Positions 50,096 to 59,858 are shown, counted from the stretch's first letter. The stretch is 64,000 bases of DNA from JADGGM01 sp025449955 (GCA_036554285.1 DATBNO010000059.1:62001-126000); one strand, 5' to 3'. A program made the numbers and translations. Notes: generated by a model from the letters alone, not told the origin.

Positions 50096-50473
50096 ATGTT
50101 GGGCAAGCTGTTCCCTGAACGCATATTCGCGCGCAAGCTCAATGCGGCGGCTGAAAAGCGGCTGCGGTTGGCGCAAGCGCGTGCCGAAGAGTTGGTGATT
50201 CGCGCCCACGTCGACAACGCAATGATGTTCGTCGACACGCTGGCAGAAGATCTTCCGTTCGACCGGGCGATCGAGAGCTACGTGCGCGTAATGGGCATTC
50301 CGGAGCCGCTCGCGAGCACCGTGGTGACGCGCGCGCTCGTGACGTTGGGCGAAGACCTGGTGCAGTACCGCCGCCGTCCCGCGGAAGCGGTGCGCGACGA
50401 GGAGCCGGCACGTCCGGCGCTGCGCCTGGACGATGCATCGGATGGACGGTTGCGCGCGATGCGGCGTGCATGA
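50096..50473 (+). CDS. Unknown helical protein
   Basis: A 125-residue, mostly helical cytoplasmic protein (MLGKLFPERIFARKLN, then AHVDNAMMFVDTLAEDLPFD and IPEPLASTVVTRALVTLGEDL). I do not recognise the family. GGAGC lies at good distance before the ATG at 50096; an earlier in-frame ATG at 50024 would add a non-conserved, Pro/Ser-rich segment. It is followed by a strong bidirectional hairpin terminator. Confidence 0.65.
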   Translation: MLGKLFPERIFARKLNAAAEKRLRLAQARAEELVIRAHVDNAMMFVDTLAEDLPFDRAIESYVRVMGIPEPLASTVVTRALVTLGEDLVQYRRRPAEAVRDEEPARPALRLDDASDGRLRAMRRA

Positions 50474-50503
50474 GCGCCGCTCGTGAGCCAGCAGTCGAAC
50501 GAC

Positions 50504-50531
50504 CGACGGCCCGCCCTCCGGCGGGCCGTCG
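50504..50531. terminator. Bidirectional hairpin terminator
   Basis: CGACGGCCCGCC, loop CTCC, GGCGGGCCGTCG: a perfect 12-bp stem between the convergent genes ending at 50473 and 50557. It can serve both directions. Confidence 0.85.
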
Positions 50532-50556
50532 TGCATCCGGGCCTTTCGTTAGGCCG

Positions 50557-50898
50557 CTACGGCTTGGGCGGCAGAACCTCGCGCAGCATGCGCTGCAACA
50601 GCGGGTCGGACAGCGACACATCCTCGAGACGCGGCACCATGTGCATTTGCAATCGCGGATTTCGATACTGCTCCGAGTGCGTGTCGGTGCCGCGTTCCTC
50701 GACGCGCAGCGCCGGCGCGGCTTCCCAGATCGCGAGCAGATCGGGTTGGCGCGCGGCGAGGCGTAGCAGCAGTTGTCGCGCCTGCTCCGGCAACACGGTG
50801 AGCAGGCGCTCGAAGGCCTCGAAGTCGAGATCCGGCCTCAGGCGCTCGCGCATGTCGGGCGAGAGGACGAAGGGCGGGGTCCGGCGCGGGTCGGGCAT
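50557..50898 (-). CDS. Small unknown protein
   Basis: A 113-residue cytoplasmic protein rich in Leu, Arg and Pro, with helical stretches (FEAFERLLTVLPEQARQLLLRL and LSDPLLQRMLREVLPP). The family is not recognised. It ends beside the hairpin at 50504-50531 and starts 9 bases after the stop of the serine hydrolase gene, so it probably shares its transcript. Confidence 0.65.
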   Translation of the reverse strand: MPDPRRTPPFVLSPDMRERLRPDLDFEAFERLLTVLPEQARQLLLRLAARQPDLLAIWEAAPALRVEERGTDTHSEQYRNPRLQMHMVPRLEDVSLSDPLLQRMLREVLPPKP

Positions 50899-50907
50899 GG
50901 GCGACGG

Positions 50908-52308
50908 TCAGCCGGTGGGCGCCACCTGGTACTGCTCGAGCTGTCCGTTGGGCATCTCGTACGTCCACACGCGGAGGACCCGGCCGGAGAAGGAGACGCG
51001 ATACACGCGCTCGATCATGCCGCCGCGACTCGACTGGCCGGTTTGCACGAACGACGCCGGTGTACCTAACGGAGCCAGACCCGCCGCGAAGTCCTGCAGC
51101 GCCTGGGGGCTGAAATAGGCGTTGGCGTCGGCGGTGAAGAACGACCGGTCCACCGTGCCCTTCTGCAATCCGTCGAAAATCGCGCGCGCCCGCGCGGTGC
51201 GGCTCGCGGTGAGCGTGTCCTGCGTGGTGAACATCACCCGCGCGATCTGCTGGGCGATGGCGCCCGATGCCGGCGCGGCGTCCTGATTGGTGAGCACGAC
51301 GATCGCCGCGCTGTCGTCGGGGAACACGATGTTCTCGGCCGTGAAGCCCGAGACCTCGCCCGAATGTGAAATGATGCGATGGCCGCCGAGTTGTCCCACG
51401 TCCACGCCTAACCCGTAGTTCGAGCTGACGCCGTTGCGCAGCAGCACCGTCGTTTCCATCGTCTTGTACGACGCGGGCGCGAGCAGCGATTGGTCGATCA
51501 TCGCGATGTCCCACCGCGCGAGATCGGTGGGCGTCATGGCCAGCTCGCCCGCGCCGAACATCCAGCCGGGACCGGTGGGCGTCGCCGGGCGCAGCGGTCC
51601 GAGACCGTATCGCATGTACCCGATCGGTTGGGCGGCCGACGGCCCCAACGCGTCGAAGTCCACCGCGCTCTTGATGCCTAACGCATCGAGGATCCGGGCG
51701 TGGATGAAGCGGGTGAACGGCGTGCCGCTCGCCTTCTCGACGATGAGGCCGGCGATGATGTAGTTGGTGTTGCTGTACTGCCATTGCGTGGCCGGCTCGA
51801 AGTCGAGCGGCTGCTTGGCCCACCGGTCGATGATGTGCTGCGGCGTCGTGGGTTGCTCCATGCTCGGCGGCACATAGTCCTGCGGCCAGAAGTCCTGATA
51901 GCCCGAGGTGTGCGACAACAGCATGCGCACCGTCACCTCGTTCCCGCGCGCCACGCCGGGCACGAACTTCGACACGGGATCGTCGAGCGCAACCTTGTGG
52001 TCCTGGACGAGCAGCAGGATGGCCGCCGCCGTGAATTGCTTGCTGATCGATCCGATGGCGTACCGCATCGTGGTGTCGGACGGCGTGCGCGGATCGAGCT
52101 TGGCCATCCCGTACGCGTGCGCGTACGCGAGCGCGCCATGCCTCACGACGGCCACCGACGCGCTGGGCACGCCGGTCGCGTCGAGGACCGCGGTGGCGAT
52201 CGAGTCCACTTGCGCCGGCAAATGGTCGGCGTCCTGGGCGCGCGCGCGCGGCGCGGCGATCGCGCCGAACGCGAGGATCGTGACGACGGACAGCAGGCGA
52301 GGTCGCAT
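50908..52308 (-). CDS. Exported beta-lactamase-family serine hydrolase
   Basis: A 466-residue exported enzyme of the class C beta-lactamase/D-aminopeptidase family (PF00144-like). The signal peptide MRPRLLSVVTILAFG ends near ARAQ. Catalytic motifs are SISK (SxxK nucleophile), YSN in QYSNTNY, and HSG in SHSGEVSG. A C-terminal beta domain follows (about 370-466). Likely substrates are peptides, esters or D-amino-acid peptides rather than antibiotics. A GTG at 52347 is an alternative start, one base after the S9 peptidase stop, but ATG 52308 gives the better signal peptide. Confidence 0.88.
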   Translation of the reverse strand: MRPRLLSVVTILAFGAIAAPRARAQDADHLPAQVDSIATAVLDATGVPSASVAVVRHGALAYAHAYGMAKLDPRTPSDTTMRYAIGSISKQFTAAAILLLVQDHKVALDDPVSKFVPGVARGNEVTVRMLLSHTSGYQDFWPQDYVPPSMEQPTTPQHIIDRWAKQPLDFEPATQWQYSNTNYIIAGLIVEKASGTPFTRFIHARILDALGIKSAVDFDALGPSAAQPIGYMRYGLGPLRPATPTGPGWMFGAGELAMTPTDLARWDIAMIDQSLLAPASYKTMETTVLLRNGVSSNYGLGVDVGQLGGHRIISHSGEVSGFTAENIVFPDDSAAIVVLTNQDAAPASGAIAQQIARVMFTTQDTLTASRTARARAIFDGLQKGTVDRSFFTADANAYFSPQALQDFAAGLAPLGTPASFVQTGQSSRGGMIERVYRVSFSGRVLRVWTYEMPNGQLEQYQVAPTG

Positions 52309-52348
52309 GGGTGTCGCTGGTCTCGAGGGTGATGGGTTGGGCGCCACG

Positions 52349-55066
52349 CTAACGCGACCCGGTGAGCGCCTTCACGGCCGGCGTACCGGACGCGGGCGGG
52401 GCATTCTTCACGTATTTGTCCAACCATGCCACCCACCGCGCCCACTGGTCGAGCACCGTTTCGCGGGTGAGCGGGCCGTGATCCTCGTACGGATACATGT
52501 AGAGCGCCGCCGTCTTGCCCAGTCCCTGAAGCGCGTGGAGCATGCGCACCGAGCTCTCGAGCGCGGTGCCAACGTTCTGGTCTTCGAGCGAATGATACAT
52601 GAGCAGCGCGCCGCTCAACTTGTCGGCGTACATGAACGGCGACATGTCGAGGTACGTTTTCTGCCCGTCCCAGAAGTCGCGCCGCTCGTTCTGGAATCCG
52701 TTAGGCGTGAGCGACCGGTTGTACATGCCGTCGCCGGCGATACCGGCCTTGAAGAACGGCGTGTGCACCATCGCGTTCACGGTGCTGAACGCGCCGTAGC
52801 TGTGACCGCCGATGGCCAGCTTGGTGCGGTCGATGTAGCCGTCGCGGTCCAACTGGTCGATCACGGCGTAGAGATCGGACTGCAGGTCGGACACGTAGTT
52901 GTCGTTCATGCGGCCCGTCGCGCCGACGATCGGCGGATCGAAATCGGCCACGGCATAGCCCTGCGTGATCATGTACTCGATCGTGCGCGGCGCCGAGCGC
53001 GGGAACTGCTCGATGTTCTCGGTGCGGAGCGTGCGCAGATAGCCGCCCTGATCGGTGTACTCGAACGGGTAGAACCAGAACAGCGTCGGCAGACGCGTAC
53101 CATCTTTGTAGTCGGCGGGCAGGGTGAGGTTCACGAGGAACCGATAGCCGTCGGCGCGCGTCACCCAGATGCGCTTGTGGAGCGCGTGCGTGAGCTCCGG
53201 CGTGTAGTCGACGTTGTTCGTGAGCTTGTGCATGGTTTGCCCGGACGCGATGTCGCGCCAATACGCGTCGGGCACCGTGGTCGGCGACTGCCGCTCGACG
53301 ATCACCTTGGACAGGCTGTCATCGAGCACGGCGCTCACGGTCTCGAAGGCATCGGTTGCTCCCTCGAATACCGGCGTTTTCTTGCCCGTGCGGATGTCCA
53401 CCTTGTCGACGAAGCCGCGCGGCGCGTGGCGCTCCCAGTCGCGATCGTAGCGGGTGCCTTCGAGGTACGCCGCCGAGCCGTCGGGCGAGAGCAGGGCGAC
53501 GTCGCCGCCTAACCGGCCGCGCGCGACCATGATCGAACCCGGATTCTCGTAGAACGTTACCGAGTCGGCGCCCGAGCCGCCGCGTCCGCCGTCGAAGAAG
53601 CCGCGGCGATTGGTGCCGACGCTGGCGGTGAGACCGCGCAAGCGCCAGAGGGTGTAGCGCTTGTCGGGTTCGGCGAAGTACACCGCGTACACGTGACCCG
53701 TCCCCGTGGTATTCTCGGCAACGAAGGCCATCTTGGCGTCGTCCGAGAAGAGGACGCTGCCGATGCGCGCGTCGCTGGTGAGCAGCTCGCGGCGGCTGGC
53801 GTCGGTGAAGGGCGGCGCCCAGGCATACAGGTGGTCCTTGCGACGCGACGCCCGGCTCCCGCCGCCCGCGCGCTCGCCGCCCGCGGACGCTGACGACGAG
53901 TCGCCGTCGCCCCGGTTAGGCGCCGGGTCCTGCTTGAGGAACGCCAGGCCCGATCCGTCGGGCAGCCAGGTGAAGTCGCGCGCGACCGTGTCGGCGGCGG
54001 CGCGCTCCGCCGGCGTGAGGTCCTCGCGGTCGTCCGTTAGGCGGGCGGGCGTCGATGCCAGATGCGCCACGGAGCGGCCGGTCGGATCCCACAGCTCGTC
54101 GGCGCGCGCAAAACTCTCGAGCGGCACGGTGAAGTAGAACGGCTTCTCGATCAACGTCACGCGGAAGTACTTGCCATCGCTCGACGGATCCACCGCGTCG
54201 ATCATCGCCGGCGCCCCGATGCGCCGGATCGCGCCCGAGGCGGCGTCGATCGTCGCGAGCTGGCCGGTGATGTAGTACTCGAGCAGCGCTTCATCGTACG
54301 GAGTTTGGAGCAGCGTCGCGTAGACGCGCGTCTTGTCCTTGTTGCCGTCGGTGATGCGCACCTCGGGGCCGGTCGCGATCGCCGGTCGCACCGGCGGCGC
54401 CTTGCGCGCCTCAGGGAGCACGACGGCCACCAGACTCTTGCCGTCGGCCGTCCACTGCGGCTCCGTGACCAACGTGGCCAGGAGCGAGACCGATCCCACC
54501 GCGTGCGCCTTCGCCGACGCGGCGTCGGCGACATAGAGGCGCGTGGAATTCTCGAAGTTCGCGACGTACGCGATGCGCGCGCCGTCGGGCGACCATACCG
54601 GACTGCTGATCGTCGCGCCCTCAGGCGCGTCGATCGTGCGTGTGGCGCCGGTGAAGCCATCGATCAGCTCGAGCTTCGCCGCGCCGCGATCCGTGAGCGC
54701 GCGCGAGCGATTCGCCTCGAAGTCCACCTGCAGCTCGCCCAGGTAATAGTGCGGCTTGCCGAACGTCTGCACGCTGGGCATGCCGGCGCTCACCAACTTG
54801 TAGAACCATCGCCGCGTGGGACTCTGCGTTTCCGACGTGAGCGACACGTTGTTCTCGCGCGGTGCCGTCACCAGCCGCTCGATCACGGCCGGCGGGCGCA
54901 CGTATTGCTCGGACGCGAGAATCGCGCTGTCGGAGCCGGGTGCGTCGCCATCGTTCCGTTGGGCGACCGTGGTTTGGGCGCGCCCAACGGAAGACAGGAT
55001 GGCGGTGAGCGTGAATGCGGCGAGCGACGCCGCGACGCGAAGTCGGTGCGAGCTGGTAGGGCGCAT
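52349..55066 (-). CDS. Exported S9-family prolyl-oligopeptidase-like peptidase
   Basis: A 905-residue exported serine peptidase. After a signal peptide (ASLAAFTLTAILSSVG, cleavage near GRAQ) a beta-propeller of about 550 residues (for example ISSPVWSPDGARIAYVANF) shields the C-terminal alpha/beta-hydrolase domain. The catalytic triad is read as Ser in GGHSYGAF, Asp in YHSLEDQNVG and His in YEDHGP. The architecture fits glutamyl- or dipeptidyl-peptidase-like members of S9. It is followed closely by the serine hydrolase gene, forming a two-enzyme secreted unit. Confidence 0.9.
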   Translation of the reverse strand: MRPTSSHRLRVAASLAAFTLTAILSSVGRAQTTVAQRNDGDAPGSDSAILASEQYVRPPAVIERLVTAPRENNVSLTSETQSPTRRWFYKLVSAGMPSVQTFGKPHYYLGELQVDFEANRSRALTDRGAAKLELIDGFTGATRTIDAPEGATISSPVWSPDGARIAYVANFENSTRLYVADAASAKAHAVGSVSLLATLVTEPQWTADGKSLVAVVLPEARKAPPVRPAIATGPEVRITDGNKDKTRVYATLLQTPYDEALLEYYITGQLATIDAASGAIRRIGAPAMIDAVDPSSDGKYFRVTLIEKPFYFTVPLESFARADELWDPTGRSVAHLASTPARLTDDREDLTPAERAAADTVARDFTWLPDGSGLAFLKQDPAPNRGDGDSSSASAGGERAGGGSRASRRKDHLYAWAPPFTDASRRELLTSDARIGSVLFSDDAKMAFVAENTTGTGHVYAVYFAEPDKRYTLWRLRGLTASVGTNRRGFFDGGRGGSGADSVTFYENPGSIMVARGRLGGDVALLSPDGSAAYLEGTRYDRDWERHAPRGFVDKVDIRTGKKTPVFEGATDAFETVSAVLDDSLSKVIVERQSPTTVPDAYWRDIASGQTMHKLTNNVDYTPELTHALHKRIWVTRADGYRFLVNLTLPADYKDGTRLPTLFWFYPFEYTDQGGYLRTLRTENIEQFPRSAPRTIEYMITQGYAVADFDPPIVGATGRMNDNYVSDLQSDLYAVIDQLDRDGYIDRTKLAIGGHSYGAFSTVNAMVHTPFFKAGIAGDGMYNRSLTPNGFQNERRDFWDGQKTYLDMSPFMYADKLSGALLMYHSLEDQNVGTALESSVRMLHALQGLGKTAALYMYPYEDHGPLTRETVLDQWARWVAWLDKYVKNAPPASGTPAVKALTGSR

Positions 55067-55325
55067 AGGGGGTCCTGGACGGGGGCTCTCGGGGCGACAG
55101 CACCACGAAGATCAGTCGGCGCGCGCCGATTGGCCAGGGCCCTCCCGCGACTCGTCCCGCCGCCACACGCGAGCTGTCCGTTCCGACGTCAACGTGCGAA
55201 AGGTAGCGGCCCGGGCCGGCGACGGCGCCGAAAAGTCGTGGTGGCTATAGAATTGCTTGGCCGGATGGCCGGTCGAAACAGATCGAGACGCACGTCCTGC
55301 ATCCAGTGGAGCGTTGACGAACGAC

Positions 55326-57407
55326 ATGGGGACATTCGCGACGGCGCGCCGCATCGCCGACACGCTGGTGACCACGAGGGCCTGGCGGCCAGCCACGCTG
55401 GCTGCGTTAGGCGGAGGCGTGGTGCATCGCGGTCGCAACGACGAGCTCGGCCTAACGGACCGGGACCATCTCGAGGCGGCTGCCGGATGGCTGGCGCGGG
55501 CGCAGGACGCCCAGCGCGACGGCGGCATCTCGGGGCGCTACCACCTGGGACGGGGCTGGTCGTCGTCGTACCCCGAGACCACGGGCTACCTCGTGCCCAC
55601 GATGCTCGCGCTCGAGAGCGAGGCCGGCGTGGCCGGATTCGGCGATCGCGCGCGGCGCGCCATCGCGTTTCTGTTAGGCGTGCAGCTGCCCGGCGGCGGA
55701 TTCCCGGGCATGGAGATCGCGCAGAACCGCGAGCAGCCATCGATCTTCAACTCGGCGCAAATCCTGAATGGCCTCACGACGTGGCATCGCGCGACGGGCG
55801 ACGAGGACGTGCTGCGCGCCGCGCGTCGCGTCGCCGACTGGCTGACCGCCGAGCAGGATCCAGACGGCGCGTGGCGCCGCCATCTGTACGGATCGGGACA
55901 GACCTACACCTACATGGCGCACGCCGGCTGCTGGCTCGCCGAGTTCGGTGCGCACTCCGGTGACACACGGCACCTCGATGCCGCGCGCCGGCACCTGCAC
56001 TGGGTGCTCGGGCACGTCGATGACTCCACGGGCTGGATCGACGACTGCGGTTTCGACGACGGCTCGGGCGAGCGCACGGCCGTGACGCACACGATCGCGT
56101 ACACCATCTGGGGCATCTTGATGATGTCCAACATTCTTGGCGACGAGCGCGGGATGGCCGTGGCGCGCCGGGCGGCGCGCGCGGTGGCACGACGCCTGAG
56201 TCTCTCCAAGTGGCTTCCCGGCCGGCTCGATGCGCGGTGGCGGCCGGCCGCCAGCTACGCCTGCCTAACGGGAAACGCGCAGATGGCGCTCATCTGGCTC
56301 GAGCTGCACCGGCTCGAGGGCGACCCCACGCTCGTGAACGCGGCGCTCCGCGCCATCGATCTCGTCAAGCGCGCGCAGTTGGTGCAGTCCGGCGATCCCG
56401 GCCTCCGTGGCGGCGTCGCGGGATCGGATCCGATCTGGGGACGGTACATCGAGCTCGCGGTACCCAACTGGGCGGCCAAGTTTTTCATCGATGCGTTGCT
56501 GGCCAAGGCGCGCACGCTCGCGGCGCTCGCCCAGCTGCCCGCGCGCTCGGCAGATGCGCCGACGGAAGTGCCGGCCGGCGTGCCGGTGTCGCTGCCGTCC
56601 GCGCCGCGCCAACCTTCCGTTAGGCGACCGCGCGTGGTGCTCCTGGCCGAGGAGCGGAGCCGTAAGGTGGCACAGTTCAGCGAGTCGTGGGCGGCGTGGG
56701 GTTTCAAACCCGATGCGGTCGTGATCCACGCCGCGCCCGGCGAGTCGCGCGCCGCGCGCCTCGCGTCCTACGTGCGCGAGCACGGTGTGGCCGGGCTCGC
56801 GCGCCGCGCCACCGGCGGCTCGAACCCGGCCTTGGCGGGAGCTCCGGCGGCCGCACCCTCCACACACATCCCGGACACCGTCGCCGCGTACTGTTCGGCG
56901 CGCGGCATCCCGATGGTTCGCTTCGCATCGCTCGATGATCCGGCGGACATGGCGCTGCTGCGCGGACTGGATGCCGATGTCTTCGTGTGCGCGGGCTTCG
57001 GCATCGTGCGCCCGGCCATGCTCGCGCTGCCGAGACTCGGCACCCTCAACGTGCACATGGGTCTCTTGCCGCCGATGCGCGGCATGAACGTGGCGGAGTG
57101 GAGCGCATTCACCGGCGTTCCGGTGGGGTGCACCGTGCACGTCGTGGATCCCGGCGTCGACACGGGCGACATCATCGTGTTTCGCTTGGTCGATGTTGCG
57201 GGCGCCGATGGAATCGAGGCGCTCCGCCATCGGGTGGACGACGCGCAGGTCGTTGCGTTAGGCGACGTGGTCCGCTGGGTGGTGGAGCACGGCGCGCTCC
57301 CGCCCGCTCGGGCGCAGCGGGCCGACGAGGGCCGGCAATACTTCGCGATGCACGACGCGATGCGCGCCCTCCTCGCCTCGCACCTGCGCGCCGCCGCGCC
57401 CGGTTAG
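55326..57407 (+). CDS. Fusion of an alpha/alpha-barrel domain and a formyltransferase domain
   Basis: A 693-residue protein. Residues of about 25-420 form repeated helical hairpins typical of (alpha/alpha)6 barrels (GYLVPTMLALESEAG, QLPGGGFPGMEIAQNREQPSIFN, SGQTYTYMAHAGCWLAEFG, TIWGILMMSN), similar to prenyltransferase/terpenoid-cyclase-like or glycan-processing barrels. After a Pro/Ala linker, residues of about 455-690 are a methionyl-tRNA/GAR-type formyltransferase domain with the N-H-D triad: Asn575 and His577 (NVHMGLLP) and Asp612 (VDPGVDTGDI). A role in formylating an amino sugar or similar substrate is plausible. A weak TATAGAAT -10-like element lies near 55241. The stop lies in a GTTAGGC copy and overlaps the convergent methyltransferase gene. 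Confidence 0.8.
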   Translation: MGTFATARRIADTLVTTRAWRPATLAALGGGVVHRGRNDELGLTDRDHLEAAAGWLARAQDAQRDGGISGRYHLGRGWSSSYPETTGYLVPTMLALESEAGVAGFGDRARRAIAFLLGVQLPGGGFPGMEIAQNREQPSIFNSAQILNGLTTWHRATGDEDVLRAARRVADWLTAEQDPDGAWRRHLYGSGQTYTYMAHAGCWLAEFGAHSGDTRHLDAARRHLHWVLGHVDDSTGWIDDCGFDDGSGERTAVTHTIAYTIWGILMMSNILGDERGMAVARRAARAVARRLSLSKWLPGRLDARWRPAASYACLTGNAQMALIWLELHRLEGDPTLVNAALRAIDLVKRAQLVQSGDPGLRGGVAGSDPIWGRYIELAVPNWAAKFFIDALLAKARTLAALAQLPARSADAPTEVPAGVPVSLPSAPRQPSVRRPRVVLLAEERSRKVAQFSESWAAWGFKPDAVVIHAAPGESRAARLASYVREHGVAGLARRATGGSNPALAGAPAAAPSTHIPDTVAAYCSARGIPMVRFASLDDPADMALLRGLDADVFVCAGFGIVRPAMLALPRLGTLNVHMGLLPPMRGMNVAEWSAFTGVPVGCTVHVVDPGVDTGDIIVFRLVDVAGADGIEALRHRVDDAQVVALGDVVRWVVEHGALPPARAQRADEGRQYFAMHDAMRALLASHLRAAAPG

Positions 57408-58030
57408 GCGCGCTCGAGGGCTGCCAGATCGTCCAGCGTGTCGCGCCGCACGTAGCACTCGAGTCCCACCGGTGCGAGCCCCGCCTCGCGAAAGCGCGCG
57501 CGATACCAGGCCGGCGCGCGGCGCACGAGCGAGCGGACGTCGCCGTCCACGTCATCCGACGACGTCGCCACCGGCAGGTACGCGACCCCGCCTAACCGTG
57601 CGGCGATGTGGGCGAGCCCGCTGCGCAGCTCGGCCGCGCCGAGGTAGTGCAGCATGTCCGCGCAGACGATGAGGTCGTACCGCTCGCGGAGCGCCAGCGC
57701 GCCGAGCGCGCCGAACGCGCCCTGCCGAATGTTGCGGCGCCGGCCGTATCGCGCGACCACGTACGCGCTCGGATCCACGCCGTGATACGTCGCGCCCGGC
57801 CGCCGCGCCATGAGCGGCGCGCGCCACAGCGCTTCGCCGCAGCCGACGTCCAACACGTGACGCACGCTCCGCGTCAGCACCCACTCGGCCACACCAAGCG
57901 CCAGCGCCACGCGGCGCGCGACTTCCGCCGGCGTCGCCACGCAATGCCGCGGATGCCGGTACCAGCGATCGAAGTACGCGCGATCGAACTTCGGGCCTGC
58001 GCTCAGGGTCCCTCCGGGTGAGTGCCGCAA
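57404..58030 (-). CDS. Class I SAM-dependent methyltransferase
   Basis: A 208-residue cytoplasmic enzyme with the SAM-binding motif I VLDVGCGEALWR, motif II GATYHGVDPS and a post-motif LIVCADMLHYL. The substrate is unknown. It is convergent with, and overlaps by 4 bases, the barrel-formyltransferase gene, which may point to a related pathway (inference). The first start is TTG at 58030. A CTG at 58006 follows a perfect GGAGGG and could be the true start, which would trim eight residues. Confidence 0.82.
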   Translation of the reverse strand: MRHSPGGTLSAGPKFDRAYFDRWYRHPRHCVATPAEVARRVALALGVAEWVLTRSVRHVLDVGCGEALWRAPLMARRPGATYHGVDPSAYVVARYGRRRNIRQGAFGALGALALRERYDLIVCADMLHYLGAAELRSGLAHIAARLGGVAYLPVATSSDDVDGDVRSLVRRAPAWYRARFREAGLAPVGLECYVRRDTLDDLAALERA

Positions 58031-58118
58031 TCAATATCGCCACGCGCAACCATTGTGTGACACCGCGCCGCGCCGCATGCTTATCGCGCGCCGATCACGA
58101 TCTCAACGAGGAGGAGCG

Positions 58119-59828
58119 ATGACGCAGCACGACGATCCCGCCGCGCGCGCGGGAGGAATCAGCCGGCGGGGATTTGTCGGGACCGGTTTGGCCGGGAGTG
58201 CGCTGGCGTTGGCCCACGCCAAGCTGCCCTGGCTCGACCGGCCCGGCGCCCCATCGCCTAACGGAAAGCCGGCCGCCGAACGCTACGTCGCCGCATCCTT
58301 CGAGCTCGAAGACGCGACCATCGCCGAGCTCCAGCAGGGCATGACCTCCGGAAAGTATACCGCGCACCAGATCGTCGAGCTCTACCTGGGCCGCATCGAC
58401 GAGCTCGATCACAAAGGACCGGGGCTCAACGAAGTCATCGAGCTCAATCCGGATGCGTTCGCCATTGCCGATTCGCTCGACGCCGAGCGCAAGAACAAAG
58501 GACCGCGCGGTCCGTTGCACGGCATTCCGATCCTGATCAAGGACAATATCGCGACCGACGACAAGATGATGACCACCGCCGGCTCGCTCGCGCTGGTGGG
58601 CGCCAGAGTGCCGCGCGACTCCTTCATCGCCGCGCGGTTGCGCGCGGCCGGCGCGATCATCCTCGGCAAGACGAATTTGTCGGAGTGGGCCAACTTCCGC
58701 GCCGACCACTCCACGAGCGGATGGAGCGGGCGCGGCGGCCAGAGCCACAATCCGTATGCGCTCGACCGCACGCCATCCGGATCCAGCTCGGGCTCGGGCG
58801 GTGCGTCCGCGTCCAGCTATGCGGCGGCGGCAATCGGCACCGAAACCGACGGCTCGATCGTGTCGCCGAGCGCGGCCAACTCGCTCGTCGGCATCAAGCC
58901 GACCATCGGACTCTTGAGCCGGTCGGGCATCGTGCCGATCTCGCACTCGCAGGACACGCCGGGTCCGATGTGCCGCTGCGTCGCCGACGCCGCGGCCCTG
59001 CTCGGCGTCCTAACGGGAGTCGACTCCCTCGACAAAGCAACGGCGGCGAGCGCGGGCAAGTCGCACACCGACTACACCAGGTTTCTCGACGCCGACGGCC
59101 TCAAGGGCGCGCGCATCGGCGTGCTGCGCGGGCGGTTCATGGGGTACAGCCGCGTCACCGATGCGCTCATCGAGGACGCGCTCCACGCGATGCGCGACCG
59201 AGGTGCCGTGCTCGTCGATCCGGTCGAGTTCCCGACGGCGGGCAAGTTCGGCGACGCGGAATTCGAGGTGCTGCTGTACGAGTTCAAGGCGGATTTGGAC
59301 GCGTACCTCGGGGCGCTCACGGCATCGCCCGTCAAGTCGCTGGCCGACGTGATCGGGTTCAATGACGCGCACGCGTCCACGGAGCTCGCGTACTTCGCGC
59401 AGGAGACGATGATCGCGGCGCAGAAGAAGGGGCCGCTCACGTCGCCGGCGTACAAAAAGGCCTTGGCCAAGTGTCACCAGCTGGCGCGCGTGCAAGGCAT
59501 CGATGCGGTGCTGGCCAAACACAAGCTCGATGCGTTAGTCGCGCCCACGCAGGGTCCGCCGTCGCACATCGATCTGGTGAACGGCGACGGCGGCGGCGGC
59601 GGCGGAAGCTCCGAGCTGGCGGCGGTGGCCGGGTACGGGAGCATCACGGTGCCGGCGGGCTACGCGTTCGGCCTCCCGGTGGGCATGTCGTTCATCGGTG
59701 GCGCATGGTCGGAGCCGACGCTCATCAAGCTGGCGTACGCGTTCGAGCAGGCCACGAAGCTGCGCCGGCCGCCCACGTTCGCGCCGACGGCCGACGTCCC
59801 GATGGACGGGCACCCGCGTACGGCCTGA
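58119..59828 (+). CDS. Exported amidase (amidase-signature family), Tat substrate
   Basis: A 569-residue enzyme hydrolysing C-N amide bonds. The N terminus has a twin-arginine signal ISRRGFVGTGLAGSALAL, so it should be exported folded by the Tat system. The Ser-Ser-Lys triad is visible: Lys in IPILIKDNI, the cis-Ser in TPSGSSSGSGGASA and the nucleophile Ser in GTETDGSIVSPSA. The GGGGGGSSELAAVAGY segment near the C terminus is a flexible family loop. GAGGAGGAGCG precedes the ATG at 58119. Upstream frame extension has no family support. Confidence 0.92.
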   Translation: MTQHDDPAARAGGISRRGFVGTGLAGSALALAHAKLPWLDRPGAPSPNGKPAAERYVAASFELEDATIAELQQGMTSGKYTAHQIVELYLGRIDELDHKGPGLNEVIELNPDAFAIADSLDAERKNKGPRGPLHGIPILIKDNIATDDKMMTTAGSLALVGARVPRDSFIAARLRAAGAIILGKTNLSEWANFRADHSTSGWSGRGGQSHNPYALDRTPSGSSSGSGGASASSYAAAAIGTETDGSIVSPSAANSLVGIKPTIGLLSRSGIVPISHSQDTPGPMCRCVADAAALLGVLTGVDSLDKATAASAGKSHTDYTRFLDADGLKGARIGVLRGRFMGYSRVTDALIEDALHAMRDRGAVLVDPVEFPTAGKFGDAEFEVLLYEFKADLDAYLGALTASPVKSLADVIGFNDAHASTELAYFAQETMIAAQKKGPLTSPAYKKALAKCHQLARVQGIDAVLAKHKLDALVAPTQGPPSHIDLVNGDGGGGGGSSELAAVAGYGSITVPAGYAFGLPVGMSFIGGAWSEPTLIKLAYAFEQATKLRRPPTFAPTADVPMDGHPRTA

Positions 59829-59858
59829 TGCTCCGTTAGGCGGCGGCCGACGGCACCG

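Noticed and set aside
55235..55255. TATAGAAT as a promoter for the barrel-formyltransferase gene
   Set aside because: The -10-like box is good, but no -35 match lies at 15-19 bases upstream; left out as a promoter feature.
58053..58118. N-terminal extension of the amidase frame
   Set aside because: The extra 22 codons lack a ribosome-binding site and would bury the twin-arginine signal; the ATG at 58119 with GAGGAGGAG is better.
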